Positions 19,677-32,216 of a stretch of 64,000 bases of DNA are shown here, piece after piece. The stretch is from Ipomoea triloba (Eukaryota; Streptophyta; Magnoliopsida; Solanales; Convolvulaceae): the NCBI RefSeq assembly GCF_003576645.1, contig NC_044924.1, forward strand, positions 28,353,536 to 28,417,535. The letters are read 5' to 3'. A program made the position numbers and the translations under genes. The notes under the pieces are model-generated. The model did no database searches and was not told the origin of the DNA. It was given only the letters and a program-made list of their open reading frames with translations. Within the stretch, counting starts at the first letter, position 1; the number at the start of each line of letters is the position of its first letter.

Positions 19677-20599
19677 GTTCTACATACAAAGCCAACAAAA
19701 AATGTTGAAACATAAACATTGTTAAACATACCTCTACAATACACATGGAAACTAGAAATTTTAGGTAATTCTATGTCCCTAATACAACAAGACTAGTTGT
19801 TTAGATGGGTAAAACATCTATGGGAAGATAATGCAAGACAAAATATAAGAAAAGGAATATAGAGATATGATGGGAACTAGTGAATAATAATTTATCAATC
19901 TTATTTTACTTATTCAGTTCAAATTTGAGTTATATGTTTACAATTCAATGTTTATATATTAAATTAAATTTATTGTTAATGAAAATTTTTGTATATTTGG
20001 ATGTTATATTAAAAGTTGTATTACTAATAAAAACAAAATTTTGAATTTAAAAATTATGAAACAATATTTAAGAAAATAAGTGGATAACTTCTTTTATCCT
20101 TGTGTTATTCTCATATTATCATCATTTTTCCTGACTTTCTTCTCAATTTTTGAAGGGAAGAATCTTCAATAAAACATAGGATTGGGTTGTTTTATCCAAA
20201 ATTCCTAAGCACATTTTCTCCTCAAAATATCTTCATACATTTTCTTTTTTCTATTCTCATCCAAATAAAATAAGCAAATTAATGTTCTCAAATACTAATA
20301 TGTAATGCCTTTTTCCCTTTTTATTATAATATCTTCATTTTCTACCCAGCCCAAGCATGCACATTGACAATGCCCATTGTACCCACTAGTTGAACAACAC
20401 TCAAACACAATTCAACCATAAATAACATGCATATTTTCATCACAAGATTTTTTATTATTAATATAAGATCATATATATAGTTATACATTCAAAGAAGTCT
20501 AATATATGACACATTAGATTAAATTTCTTTCCATTATTGTAACAAAACAGAGGATCATAGACTTTCTAAAATGGTAGAGTGAAACAGAGGATAATTACT
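19677..20599. other. Upstream region of the PMD gene
   Basis: AT-rich; 19730-20120 is duplicated in inverted orientation at 3780-5060. No TATA box can be fixed with confidence. Confidence 0.5.
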
Positions 20600-21720
20600 T
20601 ATATATCTAGCATTTGCACTCTTCACCTATGTAAGACTAAAAGTAATGTGAGTGAAATAGAGTAGAATTACCTTAAAGGAATGTATTGATTAGAAATTTG
20701 GTCTCCCCTAGAGTGAATGAGTTCACCTGTTGAAATAATAGAAATCACTTGTAGATTTATAGTTTGTTCTCAATCTATACATGTATAAGACAAGTAGTGA
20801 AAAGTTAAATAAAATATAATTATCTAAAGAGAATGTGAGAAGTGATGATAAATCCAAATTTCATAATAAAAAAAAATGGGTTCACTTGCTTGAAATTGTA
20901 AAATTTCTAACAGATCTTGGGTTTGCTCTATGTATTTGTGTAAGATTAAAGGAAAATACAGGTGATAATAGGGGTTGTGTTCGTTGCAGGAAACCCAACA
21001 GACTAATTGCAAAAAATACTTGTATATAATTAGAGCAGAATTACCTAAAAGGAAGGGTAAACAATGACAAGAAAAGTTAGTCTTCGTTGCAGGAAACAAG
21101 TTCAATTGCTTGAAATGCTAGAAATCGTGTTGTGTAGAAGAAGATAGGTGTTGGATAAAACAAAGCAAAGCGGGTATTAAAGCGGGTTAGGGTTGCGAGG
21201 GCAACACCCGGTACAGTACGTGGGTAATTTTGTACATGTACATGATTAGGGTTGCATAAAAATATTTTGCTTGCAACCCTAGAGGTATGGTCAAAGCTTG
21301 GCGGAGTGGGTATCAGAGCGTTGTAGTATAAATCCTTACTGATTTTGTGTTTGCTCTTTACACCCGTACAAGAATGCAAGCGAAATAGCTGTAATTAAAT
21401 TACCTTAAAAGAAGATGAACAAATGAACAATGAAGAGAAATTAAATCGCCCTCGGAGGAAACCAATTCACTATCTTGAAATGGTCGAAATCATTTCCCGA
21501 TCTATGGGTTGCTTTCTATAGATGCGCAACACTAAAAGTAACAAGTCAAACAGAGTAGAATCACATATAAGGGAGGTGAACGATGATGAGAGATTGAATC
21601 AAGGATCTTAGCGAAAATAGAAGAAATAGGTGAGAAGAAATTGTGGTGAACAGTGATAAATTCCGATTGAGCTCTTAGTAAAGATGGAAGAAGATTGGTG
21701 AAAAGCGATGGAACGGTGTG
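20600..21720. repeat. Degenerate tandem repeat upstream of the PMD gene
   Basis: A unit of about 155-170 bp recurs about five times. Landmarks are GAAATAGAGTAGAATTACC (near 20655, 20805, 21028, 21385, 21550), then AAGGAAGGTGAACAATGA, then TTCACTTGCTTGAAAT, then GATCTTGGGTTTGCTC and GTGTAAGACTAAAAGTAA. A roughly 200-bp extra piece (21140-21340) interrupts one unit. Repetitive subterminal regions of this sort are common in Mutator-like elements, some of which carry PMD genes. Confidence 0.65.
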
Positions 21721-22439
21721 GACTTTAACATTTTGAGGTCCATTAGATGGATTGAGTCATATACAATTGGTCCAATTAATTTGTCAGAAATTGATGGACT
21801 TGTTAATTGTATAATTTAAACGGTCAAAATATTATATGTTTGGGCCATGATTTTATATATTTATAACATATAAAATAACTTAACTTGTTTGTGCTATCAA
21901 TTTTTGGACGAACATTCAACGCATCCAAGTTGTGGGTGGACAAAGTTCAAGCTTGAGAAGATTTTAATTTACCCCCTACACGTTGATAGAGTCTTCTACC
22001 AACATATTTTAGACTTTTTAAAAAGTTGAAATGTATTTATACTAGTTCAATCCCACATATTTTTTCAATGTAGAACAAAGACTCTTTTAAAGTCTTTCAA
22101 AACTCCATTTTACTAACTTAATGGACGACATACTTTGAGAATCAATTTCTCATTTGCCTATTATCTATTTTGAGTGTATACCTATACGAAATTCATAATC
22201 TCAACTAAGAGAATCCAAATCTAATTTGATCCGACCCAAATTAGAAGTGGAATTCACTCAAAATATTGCCTCAAAATGACCACTTTAAATGTCATTTTTA
22301 GTTAATATTTTCCAACAATGATTTCTTATTTGTTCAAATGAAAAAAATATGCATGTATAATTTTTTTTTATAATAATCATTATCGTTACATACGAACTTT
22401 CATTTCACATATTTATCTATTCCTACTTTAACTTGCTTG
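21721..22439. other. Intergenic, no gene recognised
   Basis: AT-rich. No ORF or repeat that I can place. Confidence 0.4.
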
Positions 22440-23510
22440 GGACTGCCCTCTTGGTGAAGCAAGAAAGAAATCCCTCTGTATGTCCAATGACCATTGTACA
22501 AAGTATTTTTCAAAGAAATTTGTTGATGTGTCATGCTTTGATAAAGATGGTTATTGTGTGTATAGGTGTTTAGAAGACAGACGAACTGTGAGCAAATGTG
22601 GCATTGACCTCGACAATAAATACGTGGTTCTTCACAATCGTTATTTGTTGTTGAAGTATAAACCGCACATTAATGTAGAGTGGTGTAATCAATCACGATC
22701 AATAAAGTACTTACTCAAGTATGTAAATAAGAGAAATGATAGAGTTCCCAATATTTTCATAATTGATGAGATCAACATTTACTATGATTGTCAATACATG
22801 TCTCCTTGTGAGGCTTCAATTCATGGTGTTTTTTTTTTGTTTTGAAATACAGTATTGAATGCTCGTTGTTGAAAGATTGAGCTTTGATGATGATGAAGGA
22901 ATGAATGTTGTTCTAAACAGAACCATTGTTGGTTATATTAGTATGTTCATTTCATGGTTTGAAGCAAATAAAAGGTATCCAAAGGCGAGAGTATTAATTT
23001 ATGCGGAGATGCCAAATAAATTTGTGTGGAAAAAAAATTACGCAAATGACATCATAGACAAAGAGGATATTGAGTGAATATTTTATGTACCTCCAAGGAG
23101 TGGTGAGATATATTATTTTAGATGTCTTTTGAATATATATAGTTCGTGGTGCAACATGTTATGAAGATATTAAAACTGTCAATGATGTCCAATATGATTC
23201 CTATTGAGATGCCTCTAATGCTAAAGGGTCACTAGACGATGATAAAGAATATATTGATGCAATCAATGAGTCAAGTGATTGGGCATCTTCTCATTCACTT
23301 AGGAAATTGTTTGTGACACTATTGACTTCAAATTCTCTAGAGAGGTCAGAAGTGGTTTGGGATGTTGTGTTGGTTTGGGATGTTGTGTGGGCGCATCTTC
23401 TGTTAGACGATGCGCGCAATACAATTTGTGTCGATAACATTGTGACCAAGGTGTTGTGTTACTACTTGATATGATTATAATTTTCCAAATTCTAATGTTG
23501 ACCAATAGAG
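22440..23510 (+). pseudogene. Helitron Rep/helicase N-terminal fragment
   Basis: Frame 22480-22845 gives CTKYFSKKF, DKDGYCVYR, GIDLDNKYVV, HINVEWCNQSRSIKYLLKYVNK and YYDCQYMSPCEA, the ordered motifs of the Helitron_like_N domain. The continuation in other frames is still legible: VERLSF and FEANKRYPKARVL and FVWKKN at 22860-23030, VPPRSGEIYYFRCLLN near 23090, and LDDDKEYIDAINESSDWAS...LRKLFVTLL at 23230-23330. At least one stop or frameshift separates each piece. The PIF1-like helicase half is missing and no Helitron ends were found. It is a dead fragment of a rolling-circle transposon protein, probably captured or truncated on insertion. Confidence 0.88.
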
Positions 23511-25377
23511 CCATGTTTTCTAATATTCATTGGTAATATGTTGTGACGTCTAAAATGAACAAACAAATTAGTATTGCTTAATAAAAAACTGTGGCATTTG
23601 AGCATGATTTTAGGTCATGCATTTTATTGTTAGAATGCTAGTTTTGGAAATAGAATTAACTTTAAATTATAATTATAATATTTGCCAACGATGAACTTTT
23701 TTTTTTATATTTATTTTAATTTGCAAATATTTGGAGAAGGAAAATGACTTGAAATATATATTGTGCCCTTATTTTTAACCGTCCAAACACATATTTAACA
23801 AAGAGAAAAAATTGTCGCTTTCAAAATAATTGAAGAAATAATATGAATAATAAATAATTTATGCAAAAAACACTATTGAGGGAAAAAAAAATGTCATTTT
23901 CCCTGGTTTCTATATTCACAAAATTAATCCCTTATGTGATGTGTCCTCTCCAACTGCACTGCAAAAATCTTGTAGTCAATAGATGACGCCGTTTTCCCAT
24001 GCACTCGATCGTCTGTGCTCACTTTTCTTGCCGGAAAATTTTCAGTGATGTACGCATATACTCATACAAGTTGTATACACCGTTATGTATATAGGTATTA
24101 TGCTGCATATCTTCTATGGAGTAGCTCATTGTTAAGATTGGTAAGGGTAGGGTTCTGACTTATGAACCATTTATCATATTTCTATTCTCTCACGTTTACT
24201 TCCACTTTGCGTCAGTTGGAATTTTCTTTTTAATCTTCATAGTTCTTTGCTAGCTTGATTTCTAAATGTACACATTTCTGATCATTGATTTCAAAGTTCA
24301 GGGGTTTCTTAATAACCTTTTTTTTTTCACAGAAAGGGGGAAAGAATTACCAATTCGGATGGCTGGGTTTTGATTTTTGAATTGAGCTTTGCATTGTTCG
24401 ATTGTTGAAAGGAGGAGAGGAGAAAAAAATTATTGTATATTTTTATAATTTCTGGGCTTTACTTTTGTTGCTAATACAATCATTACAATTTAAAATCTTT
24501 TGGCTTTAAAATCTTTTAGCTTATTTGTTTTGGTTGTTGAAATTGGATTTTAAGAAAGTTTGCAGAGATTGCGGGATGTTGATTGTTGAGCTTCTGTGTG
24601 AGAATAGAAAAGAATTAAAGTTAGAAATGAAGTGGAAAATTTTGCAATTTGTATATTTCTGCAGCTTGAGTGCAAAACTATACTGTGAAATTTAATAGTT
24701 GAATGACTTGTGTAGCCCATGGAGTGAACTAGTTAGGCTTTAGTTTTATAGTCTGCATTCTAAGTTCAAAAAGGTAGGATCGAATATGCAAGGCTCCTGC
24801 ATCATGCAGTTTTCATGGCTTCAGAAAGAATAATTATGCAAGCTTACTTTGTTTTGATTTTGATTTTTATTTTTTTCCTCTATGGCTTGAACTGGCAATG
24901 CAATATACAATGAATGACCATTGACTTCTGCTTCAAATCCAACCTTTAGAATTTAGGTAAATAAATTAGTGTCATTTTGTCCACTAGTCTCTGCTTAATA
25001 ACTTCTCTATGATTATCTAGTACTATGTATCCATATTGACAAGTGTTTGACATTGATTATATAATTTTGTTGTTCACCAGAGGCACTTCTAAATCCATTT
25101 TAGGCCCTATCATCTTGGATAGTTCCACGCACTAACTTAAATTTTGAATTGGCAGTAATTAGTAATTTACTTAGGTCAAATATGATTTGATTTATTTGAC
25201 GCAATTAGGGCTATACTCTCTCACATAACCTTTATTTGTGATGAGCACAGTAAGGGTGTGTAATATTGCTAAGAGTCTTTAAAAACTTTCTTTTCCACAT
25301 TAAGGAATTCCACTTTCTTGTTGAACTTAGAGAATCAGGACTTGATTTGCAATAGATTCATGACTTTGTTGTACTCA
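23511..25377. other. Transcription-unit-like region without a coding frame
   Basis: The stretch around 23940-24640 has the look of a 5' UTR and leader intron (CT-rich, GATGACGCCGTTTTCCC, then T-rich), but there is no ORF of note. I cannot assign it. Confidence 0.3.
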
Positions 25378-25830
25378 TTACAGAGCAAGGATTCTATGAT
25401 AAAGCAGTCTGGATAAATGATCCTGCAGTGCCTTAGGATAATCCCTCAACAGTTGAATCCAGAAGTTGACATCAGTGATTCGTGGATTGTTGTCAGTCAG
25501 AGTTACTCCCCAACAAGGGACTAGCAGTTGAAGGGGCAAACAGTCATTCATTTTCTTCACTTGAAGTTCAAACATCTTTTGCCCTGGTTGAATGCCATGA
25601 GTTTCCACTTGGTACCAGTGCAATATACTGAGTGGCTTGTAGACAATGGGATTACAAAACCTGTTGACTATAATGAGATACATGCTCCATCAGTTGGCAT
25701 TGGCAGCATGAGTATGGCTAGAAAGCCAATAGAGAGTTCCACTAAAATTGATTCCTCATTGGGGTTTTCCATAGTTCACTTTGTTAAGGGTCCTGGAGTA
25801 GGCCTAACTGCAGAGGAATTATAAAGGTTA
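25378..25830 (+). pseudogene. Unrecognised decayed gene piece 1
   Basis: Codon-like texture is visible in two frames. One starts QGFYDKAVWINDPAVP and runs with stops through SLEVQTSFALVECHEFPLG. Another (25528-25824) ends KIDSSLGFSIVHFVKGPGVGLTAEEL. Stops and frame changes are frequent. I do not recognise the family, and the pieces may belong to one former gene with the segment at 26239-26960. No start, promoter or splice structure is secure. Confidence 0.4.
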
Positions 25831-26238
25831 AAGTCAGCCAGGTGAAGGAAACTGATCAGTCCATAGCTGTGACAACAGGTGATACCTATACCATGGGTAT
25901 TACTGTATTAGTAGTGCCTTGTCAGCTACTAATGCTTTTAGCAATTCAAATGAACATTCACAATCCTCAGGGCTCTCTGTCAAGGGAGTTGATAATAACA
26001 TGATATTATTAGCACTCAACAAAGTGAATGTTGTTTAATTTACAATCAGCTACAGATTCTAGGAGAGTATGTGTTCTTTGTCAATTAATTTTTCTCTCAT
26101 TAAGGATGCAAGAAATTTTGCATCACAAGGGCTAACCTTTACCAGAGAGGTCAGTAACACTACATGTCAATCATTCAGGAATAATGCTGCTATTTTGATT
26201 GGGCAGTCATTGCGGCTTGATTGAGAGTTCATTAGATA

Positions 26239-26964
26239 GTGGGTAAATCCTCAATAGACCAGTTGAGTTCACTGCTAAAATTGGTCAGTCTTCAGGTAAA
26301 AGATCTGAAGAAGGTGATAGCTGAATTAAATGCCTACAGGCATACAAATGCTTCACAAATTACTGACAGCGATAAGGCTGTTCCTAAGAAGGATAAAGAG
26401 CAAGTAAAAAGCTTCTCAGTTTCCCTTCAAACTTTAAAAGATTGCTATTGACTTGCATGTTTGATGGTGCCTGTCAAGTACATTGCCTCATGGGAGGTAA
26501 ATCTTTGTGTTCATGAGTTCATCATTTAAAGAAAACTCTCCTGAGGCAATTTTCATTTTTTATTTTTATTTTATATTTTTTGCATGGTAGAAGAAGGTTT
26601 GTGGTATTATAAAGGGTTCTGGTTATCTCTGTTGACTGTGGCTGTCAATTGTGTAAAGTCTCAAGGTTCTTTTTCCACAGCCACCTTTGTTATTTCAGAT
26701 TCATACTTCTGATGGTTTATTGATCTCATGTCCTGTAACATTGTTGTAGGCCATTGGCACTTAAAGTTTGAGCATCATACTTGTAGCAAAACAGAATACC
26801 CTAATAATAATCACATATATTTTGAGAATGAGAAGACAATTTGTGGGATAGTTCAAGAGCTGCAGAGTACACTTCAAAATTACCTATTTGGATTTATTCC
26901 GACAGTTACAGGATTACCTATTAACCAAAAAGCTTTTCATACATGGAAAGGTTTGATACATTAA
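26239..26964 (+). pseudogene. Unrecognised decayed gene piece 2
   Basis: The frame from 26239 gives a Lys/Leu-rich helical stretch with QVKDLKKVIAELNAY and KAVPKKDKEQVKSFSV. A second frame at 26728-26964 gives YFENEKTICGIVQELQS...TVTGLPINQKAFHTWKG. Both look once coding, with stops between them. I cannot name a function. It lies tail-to-tail with the WAT1 gene, whose stop is at 27206. Confidence 0.4.
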
Positions 26965-27205
26965 CTTTTGTTACTAAGCTCCCTATTATTTGTGAAGCCA
27001 TTCATGGTAGATCTTGGAAACATATTATGAATTTAGTGATGTTGTTCTCCTAACAGAAATTGTAGCAGCCTTGAACAAGAAATGTAAATTCCTTATAATT
27101 GTTTGCATTTTCTCCTATAAAGAGAATGCTGCTTTACTCATGTCTAGTACTTTTAATGTACTAAACATCTTCAGTAAAGGTTACAACTGAAGAATAATGT
27201 CAATT

Positions 27206-29105
27206 CTATCCTACAGTTTTGTCTTTATCAACACTCTGTTGACTCTGTTCTATAGAAGGATAGATAGTGATGATTTCATGCGACAGAGTTTCCTTCTCAC
27301 TATTTGCACTTTTCATTTGCTGGTCTGGTAGTGATTGTTCACTAGATGTTGAATTTTGATCATTACTTTTCCCCCACAGGACCATATAAAGGCCTATAAC
27401 AATGATAGCAGCACCAAGAACCCTGCAAAAGTCTCACATTAGCTTATGAATTAAATGTAAGGTGTCATTATGGTAAGGGAGAGTGTTCTTTTACCTCCCT
27501 AGGAACATTTGTTCTCGTAAAATGATTGAGCTCATTACAGCTACAATAACCATGCTCAATGGATTGAAAGCAGTTACAAAAACAGGCCCTCTATCTTTCA
27601 TTATGACTCCTTGAATATAATAAGCCAGCCCTGAGCAGAATACTCCCTGCACAATCACAATTCAAACTATGATGCATAGACACAGAGAGTTTATATGCAT
27701 AAAATTTTTGTTTTGTGAAGACCCTTCTATGTTCTTTTTTAAATTTCTTTTGAGAGAATCAACTCAATCTTGCCTCAAAATAAAAATATAATCATTTAGA
27801 ATTGGTGATGAATAGGGACTATATGAACCAAAAGTTAGAGCTTGCCTCAATCTTGCCTCACATGATTTTTTTTTTTTTTTTTTTTTTTGAGAACACATGA
27901 TTTCATTCTAAGAAAGTGGCCCTTCACATCCTAATGCATCATAAGTGCATAAATGAGGGAAAAGAGGATGCCTACTTAAATTTCAACAGAATACAATAAA
28001 TCTGAGATATTGAATTCCAATTTCATTTTTAAGCATTTCATGAATTAAAATTGTAACTCACTAGAATGTTCTATACAAGTCTTTTAGTATCAGTAATGCT
28101 TACACTGTAAAGAGCAGCAAGAAATTTGGTATCCCAGTTTATGGACCAAGCTGCAGTGTTCCCTCTCTCCATTACTAGTGCCACAATTCCTCCATTGGCA
28201 GTTCCCAAAAGGCATATCCATGCAGTAAGTGAAAGCTCTGTGGGATATGATCTCAATGTGATTGCCTATGAACACATTGCAGAAGTTAGTACTTTTGAAT
28301 TCGATTCTATTACTCATGTTAGAAAATTAGGTGTGGCTTTTACTTGTAAAATCACAAAAAAGGCCCAGCTAAAGCAACCAGTGGTGATCATTAGAGCTCC
28401 TTTGATAGAATGTGCTAGATCTATCACACCACTTTGATGATCATGAGTGGTTGTTGATTTGGTCCAAAACAGTTGAACGATAGGTCCTCTTAAAAGTGTC
28501 ATCATCATGGCTCCTGCTACAGTAGCAAGCGTACCAAAAATCTTTGCTTGGCTACGAATACTTTTCATCTTCACCTTCTCAAGCCTAGGCCAATCATGGA
28601 AAAAATTATTTCAATACTGACAGCTATGGTGATCTTATCTCTATGTGTAGTAATTTGAATTGTATGTGGTTTTTAAATTTATTTAAGCCTGCATAACTAT
28701 AAACTATGCTTCTTGTTGTCTAAAAGTAAAAATGCATTTTGTTCACCTGAAGATGCATGCCATTATAAATGTTATGGCAGGAAGAACATTGCACATAGCA
28801 GCTGCAAACGTGGCTGTTGTGTATTTCATCCCTATAAAATACAGGTTCTGGTCGATTACTGGCCTGTTATTGGAGGAAACATAATAAGTTTAGAACAGAT
28901 TATTTTGCATGAAAAATGTCTGAGAAAAGGGTTTAGGTTTCAAAACTTACTCCAGTATGCTCAGAAGTACAAGCTTGGCAAAAATTGCGAGTGTCATTTT
29001 TGGCCTCTGTTTCCTGTTGAAAATGATTTTAGTTATGTAAAAACACAAACTCACAGATACATGAAATTTTTACAGGAGATATGTGATATGTGTGTTTGTT
29101 TGTGA

Positions 29106-29136
<31 letters not shown>

Positions 29137-29338
29137 AGAGATACTTGTCTAGAATTATAGCAAAAGGAGCTATGACCAAGGTGGCAACAGCATGTCTATA
29201 AACAACAAATACATAGTTGCTCATCCCCTCATTCAATGCAACTTTGGAAATGATATCCATGCCAGCTAGACCAAATTGCAGGAAAATCACTGCAAGATAT
29301 GGTTTTCCTCTACGAAAAAATTCATTCATGGTATTCAT
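27206..29338 (-). CDS. WAT1-related (EamA/drug-metabolite transporter) protein
   Basis: Seven exons on the minus strand: 29338-29145, 29013-28951, 28863-28747, 28584-28344, 28265-28104, 27646-27495 and 27422-27206. All introns are GT-AG, and the joined frame is open for 381 residues, the usual length of the family. The N terminus has the family signature KPYLAVIFLQFGLAGMDIISK, then VFVVYRHAVATLVIAPFA, with LYFIGMKYTTATFAAAMCNVLPAITF in the first EamA repeat and WDTKFLAALYSGVFCSGLAYY in the second. About ten membrane helices are expected. The polar C-terminal tail (about 60 residues) is variable in the family. The nearest well-studied member, WAT1 of Arabidopsis, is a tonoplast auxin exporter tied to secondary-wall formation, and relatives transport other metabolites. 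Substrate and membrane cannot be decided here. Intron 1 starts next to a (GA)n run. The gene looks intact. Confidence 0.95.
27865..27890. repeat. Poly-T run in a WAT1 intron
   Basis: A run of T just over 20 bases long inside intron 5 of the minus-strand gene. Confidence 0.8.
29107..29132. repeat. (GA)n microsatellite in WAT1 intron 1
   Basis: A GA run (CT on the coding strand) lies only some ten bases inside the intron-1 donor. Confidence 0.9.
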
Positions 29339-29428
29339 TGTTGTGTTGCTTCAAATGTTTGCTCTAGGATAAGAATGGGATACTACAAGGAGTTCATAGA
29401 GCTAAAAGATGGTAGGCTGGTGGATGTC

Positions 29429-29436
29429 TATATATA
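29429..29436 (-). promoter_or_regulatory. Putative TATA box of the WAT1-related gene
   Basis: TATATATAG on the minus strand sits about 90 bp upstream of the ATG at 29338, a normal distance for a plant core promoter with a leader of about 60 nt. Confidence 0.55.
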
Positions 29437-29509
29437 GTGAAATTCTGTCTTGGTTATGGCCAACTTCTTAGTGCTTTTTTAAAATTTTATTTTAAATAAA
29501 TTTCTCCTC

Positions 29510-29511
<2 letters not shown>

Positions 29512-29547
<36 letters not shown>
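29512..29547. repeat. (ATT)n microsatellite
   Basis: About 11 ATT units followed by a T run, upstream of the WAT1 promoter. Confidence 0.9.
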
Positions 29548-29559
29548 TTTTTTTTTTGT

Positions 29560-31200
29560 AAAATCTTTTTTTTTTTGTTTGTAAAATCTGAAGATTCCAT
29601 AAATGTTATTTATAATTAATAAAGCCTTCACTACTCTTTAAATATGTGGGGATATGGTCACCCTACTAATGACTTGCTAATGTCAACTTTTATTAGTTGA
29701 TAACTATTGAAGTGGAGTTGCTTTTGCTGAGCTCAAATGTTGTTATAGAACACTATCTGATTGCCCCATTTTTAAAAAAAAATGATTTGAGACTTTAGAG
29801 TCTTGTACTTCAAAAATACAAAATTTGCACATATCCTTGACATAATATTCTCCTGGTAAAATAGATAATTAGAGTCCTTTTCAATGTTCTTGATGTGATC
29901 ATTATGTGGAGGATTGATTCCCAAGATATACATGGATTGGCTGCTTAAAGAAACTGCACATTTTGTTTGCTCTTCATCCCTGGAAGTAAAGAATTTGCAA
30001 AACACAATCTACGAAAATATCAGCTGGAAGTCCCGTATAACCTTTTGGCCATTTTGTTTTCATACGCTTCCTGACCAGTCAAATTTCATCTCTTAATGAT
30101 CTTTTGTAAATCTCTCCCACTCTATCTGTTTTTCTTTTTCTCTTTTTTTTTTTGTAGGGAATGAAGATAGGATTTGAACCCCAGCCTAGCACCTAGAAGG
30201 GTAAATTGCAAATCTCTTTGCTATTCCTTTTATTCCATACTATTTCATGTGCTTAATCTGTTGGTTTGTGCTTTCTGCCCTGGCAGTGCATTACACGGTG
30301 TCCCATTTATGCATTGTGTGACAACACCTTTCCAAAGGAATCAGGGTATTTTTTGCATATTGTAAAATGCAAAGAATCATTAAATGATGGGTTTGCTGAT
30401 GATAGGTATGTTGCTAATGATTTATACGAGCACTGAATGTGTGATTTAGCCTCACAAGAATCATTGCCGTTGCTCTTCTTGTTGTTTTTATGATGTCACG
30501 CAGTTTGTATAGGAAGCTGCAGGGTGAGTGCACAAAACCATTGGCAGTTTCTTTTCTCAGTATCTTTCTCACACAAGCAAAAGGAGATGGGTTTTTTATG
30601 CACCTTTTCTACAATCTTTATTGCAGTTTTCGTGCAGGAAACGTTATTTTGGCAACCTTAGCCTTACCTTTCTGGTCAATATGATGAGCATTACAAAGTG
30701 ATCAAAAGTTTTTATAACATTTGCTTTTCTGAATCATCTTTTATTGGTGAATGAACAGGCACTGCAACGGCCTATGCGTGACCCTAGCCCATTTAAGTGC
30801 TGACATCGGTATGCTCCCGAGTTTTTCTACTTTAATAATTGTGTTCTTTTCACCCAATTGGATATCTTTTTGCATATGCATTGTTCTCTTCAATCAACTA
30901 ACCGAGTAGCAGGCAGCTGCACTATGAAAATATTTTAAAGATTTGGACATTATTGAGACCTTTTTTTTTTTTTTTTATCTTGCATCAAGCTTTTACAATT
31001 ATTAGTCCAGTAAAGGTCATACAATTTTTATTATAATGGTAGAGTGATGCTATATGATCAAGCTTTAAAACAGAAAAGAAGCAAATAATAAAAAGTGAAT
31101 AATGGAGATATTAATGTATGTGCCTGTCACATTAATCTTTTTTATCAGATTTATTAAGATTGTACAACTATTGAAAATTACACAGCAAATTGTTTATTAT
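29560..31200. other. Intergenic, no secure gene
   Basis: Splice-like words occur (TTCTGCCCTGGCAG before 30287, AGCTGCAGGTGAGTGC near 30520, TTTCGTGCAGGAAAC near 30635), and short plus-strand ORFs lie beside them, but the peptides match nothing I know and no continuous exon set can be built. A remnant of a spliced gene is possible. Confidence 0.3.
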
Positions 31201-31203
31201 TAT

Positions 31204-31377
31204 GTGGACCCAGGTCCATATTGTAAGGTGGACCCGAGTTCGAAATACACAATTTACATACTGAATGTTCACAATTTATATACTAAATGTTCACAATTTA
31301 CTTAACTGAAGTAAATTGTAAATATTAAGTATGTAAATTGTGACGAGTCCACATTGCAAGGTGCTCGGTCCATGGTA
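31204..31377. mobile_element. Small foldback element with GTCCA ends
   Basis: The ends GTGGACCCAGGTCCATATTG and, inverted, CCATGGACCGAGCACCTTGC share the pattern of the CCATGGTCCAC elements at 12440 and 39912. The interior repeats TTCACAATTTACATAC-like words in both directions. Confidence 0.6.
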
Positions 31378-31738
31378 TTAACTATTGAAATTACACACTA
31401 GTGGTCCTTTTGTAACAGATAACAGAAATCCCAATGCAAAGTCATTGTTTTCCCATTTCTAAACAGTGGGATCAAGATATATCTGATCTCATTAATTGAG
31501 AGGATTTTTATTTCTCGTATTCTTTATTCTTTCCATTTTCATTGCAAGGGTAGTGTTATTATATTGGAAGTGGATAGAAGTGGGTTCTTTTTCACTCAAT
31601 ATTTTTGATGAAACTCCAAGGAAAGTACCATTTGTGTCTATTAATCATAGTTTCGGGGACAATGGTTGCTTTGTTCTAAAGGGAAGGGGTGAGTCCACAT
31701 TTATAACTCAAACATCAACCGTTGTTATAAACTAAGAT

Positions 31739-32160
31739 TGGGCTATAATGCACATGGGTCAAATCATACTAAAAGATTGGATCCAACCAATTAGTTAGTG
31801 TAACTCGTGGCCTTAAAAATCCATGTAATCTCTCTTATTTGATCAATGTGGGACTCTTAACACTCCTCCTCAAGTGGACAACCGGGTCATTTTGAATCTA
31901 ACTGGTTGACACTTGAAATTGGATCGGACCCGCTCCTGAAACGAAAGCTCTGGACGCCACCGAAGTAGACCAAACAAGCGGGCTTACGAAAGCTTGGACG
32001 GCCACTAATACTCATAACCGGGTGTCTGATACCCTGTTATAACGCACATGGGCCAAATCACACTAAAGGATTGAATCCAACCAATTAGCTAGTCTAACTC
32101 ATAGCCTTATAAACCCATGTATCCTCTCTTATTATTTTTATCAATGTGGGACTCTTAACA
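31739..32160 (-). mobile_element. TRIM (terminal-repeat retrotransposon in miniature)
   Basis: Two direct repeats, 31739-31862 and 32035-32160 (about 125 bp, ending CAATGTGGGACTCTTAACA), flank 172 bp without coding sequence. Read on the minus strand the LTR starts TGTTAAGAGTCCC and ends GTTATAACA, followed by GGGTATCAGACACC, a close fit to the initiator-tRNA-Met primer site. ACTTGAGGAGGAG, a purine tract, precedes the second LTR. The left copy's outer end is scrambled (TGGGCTATAATG) and no clean TSD is seen. Confidence 0.85.
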
Positions 32161-32216
32161 ATGGTTAATGTGGGATTTGCTTATGGTGTCAAGGCAATTT
32201 TAAGCAAAGTAAAAAA

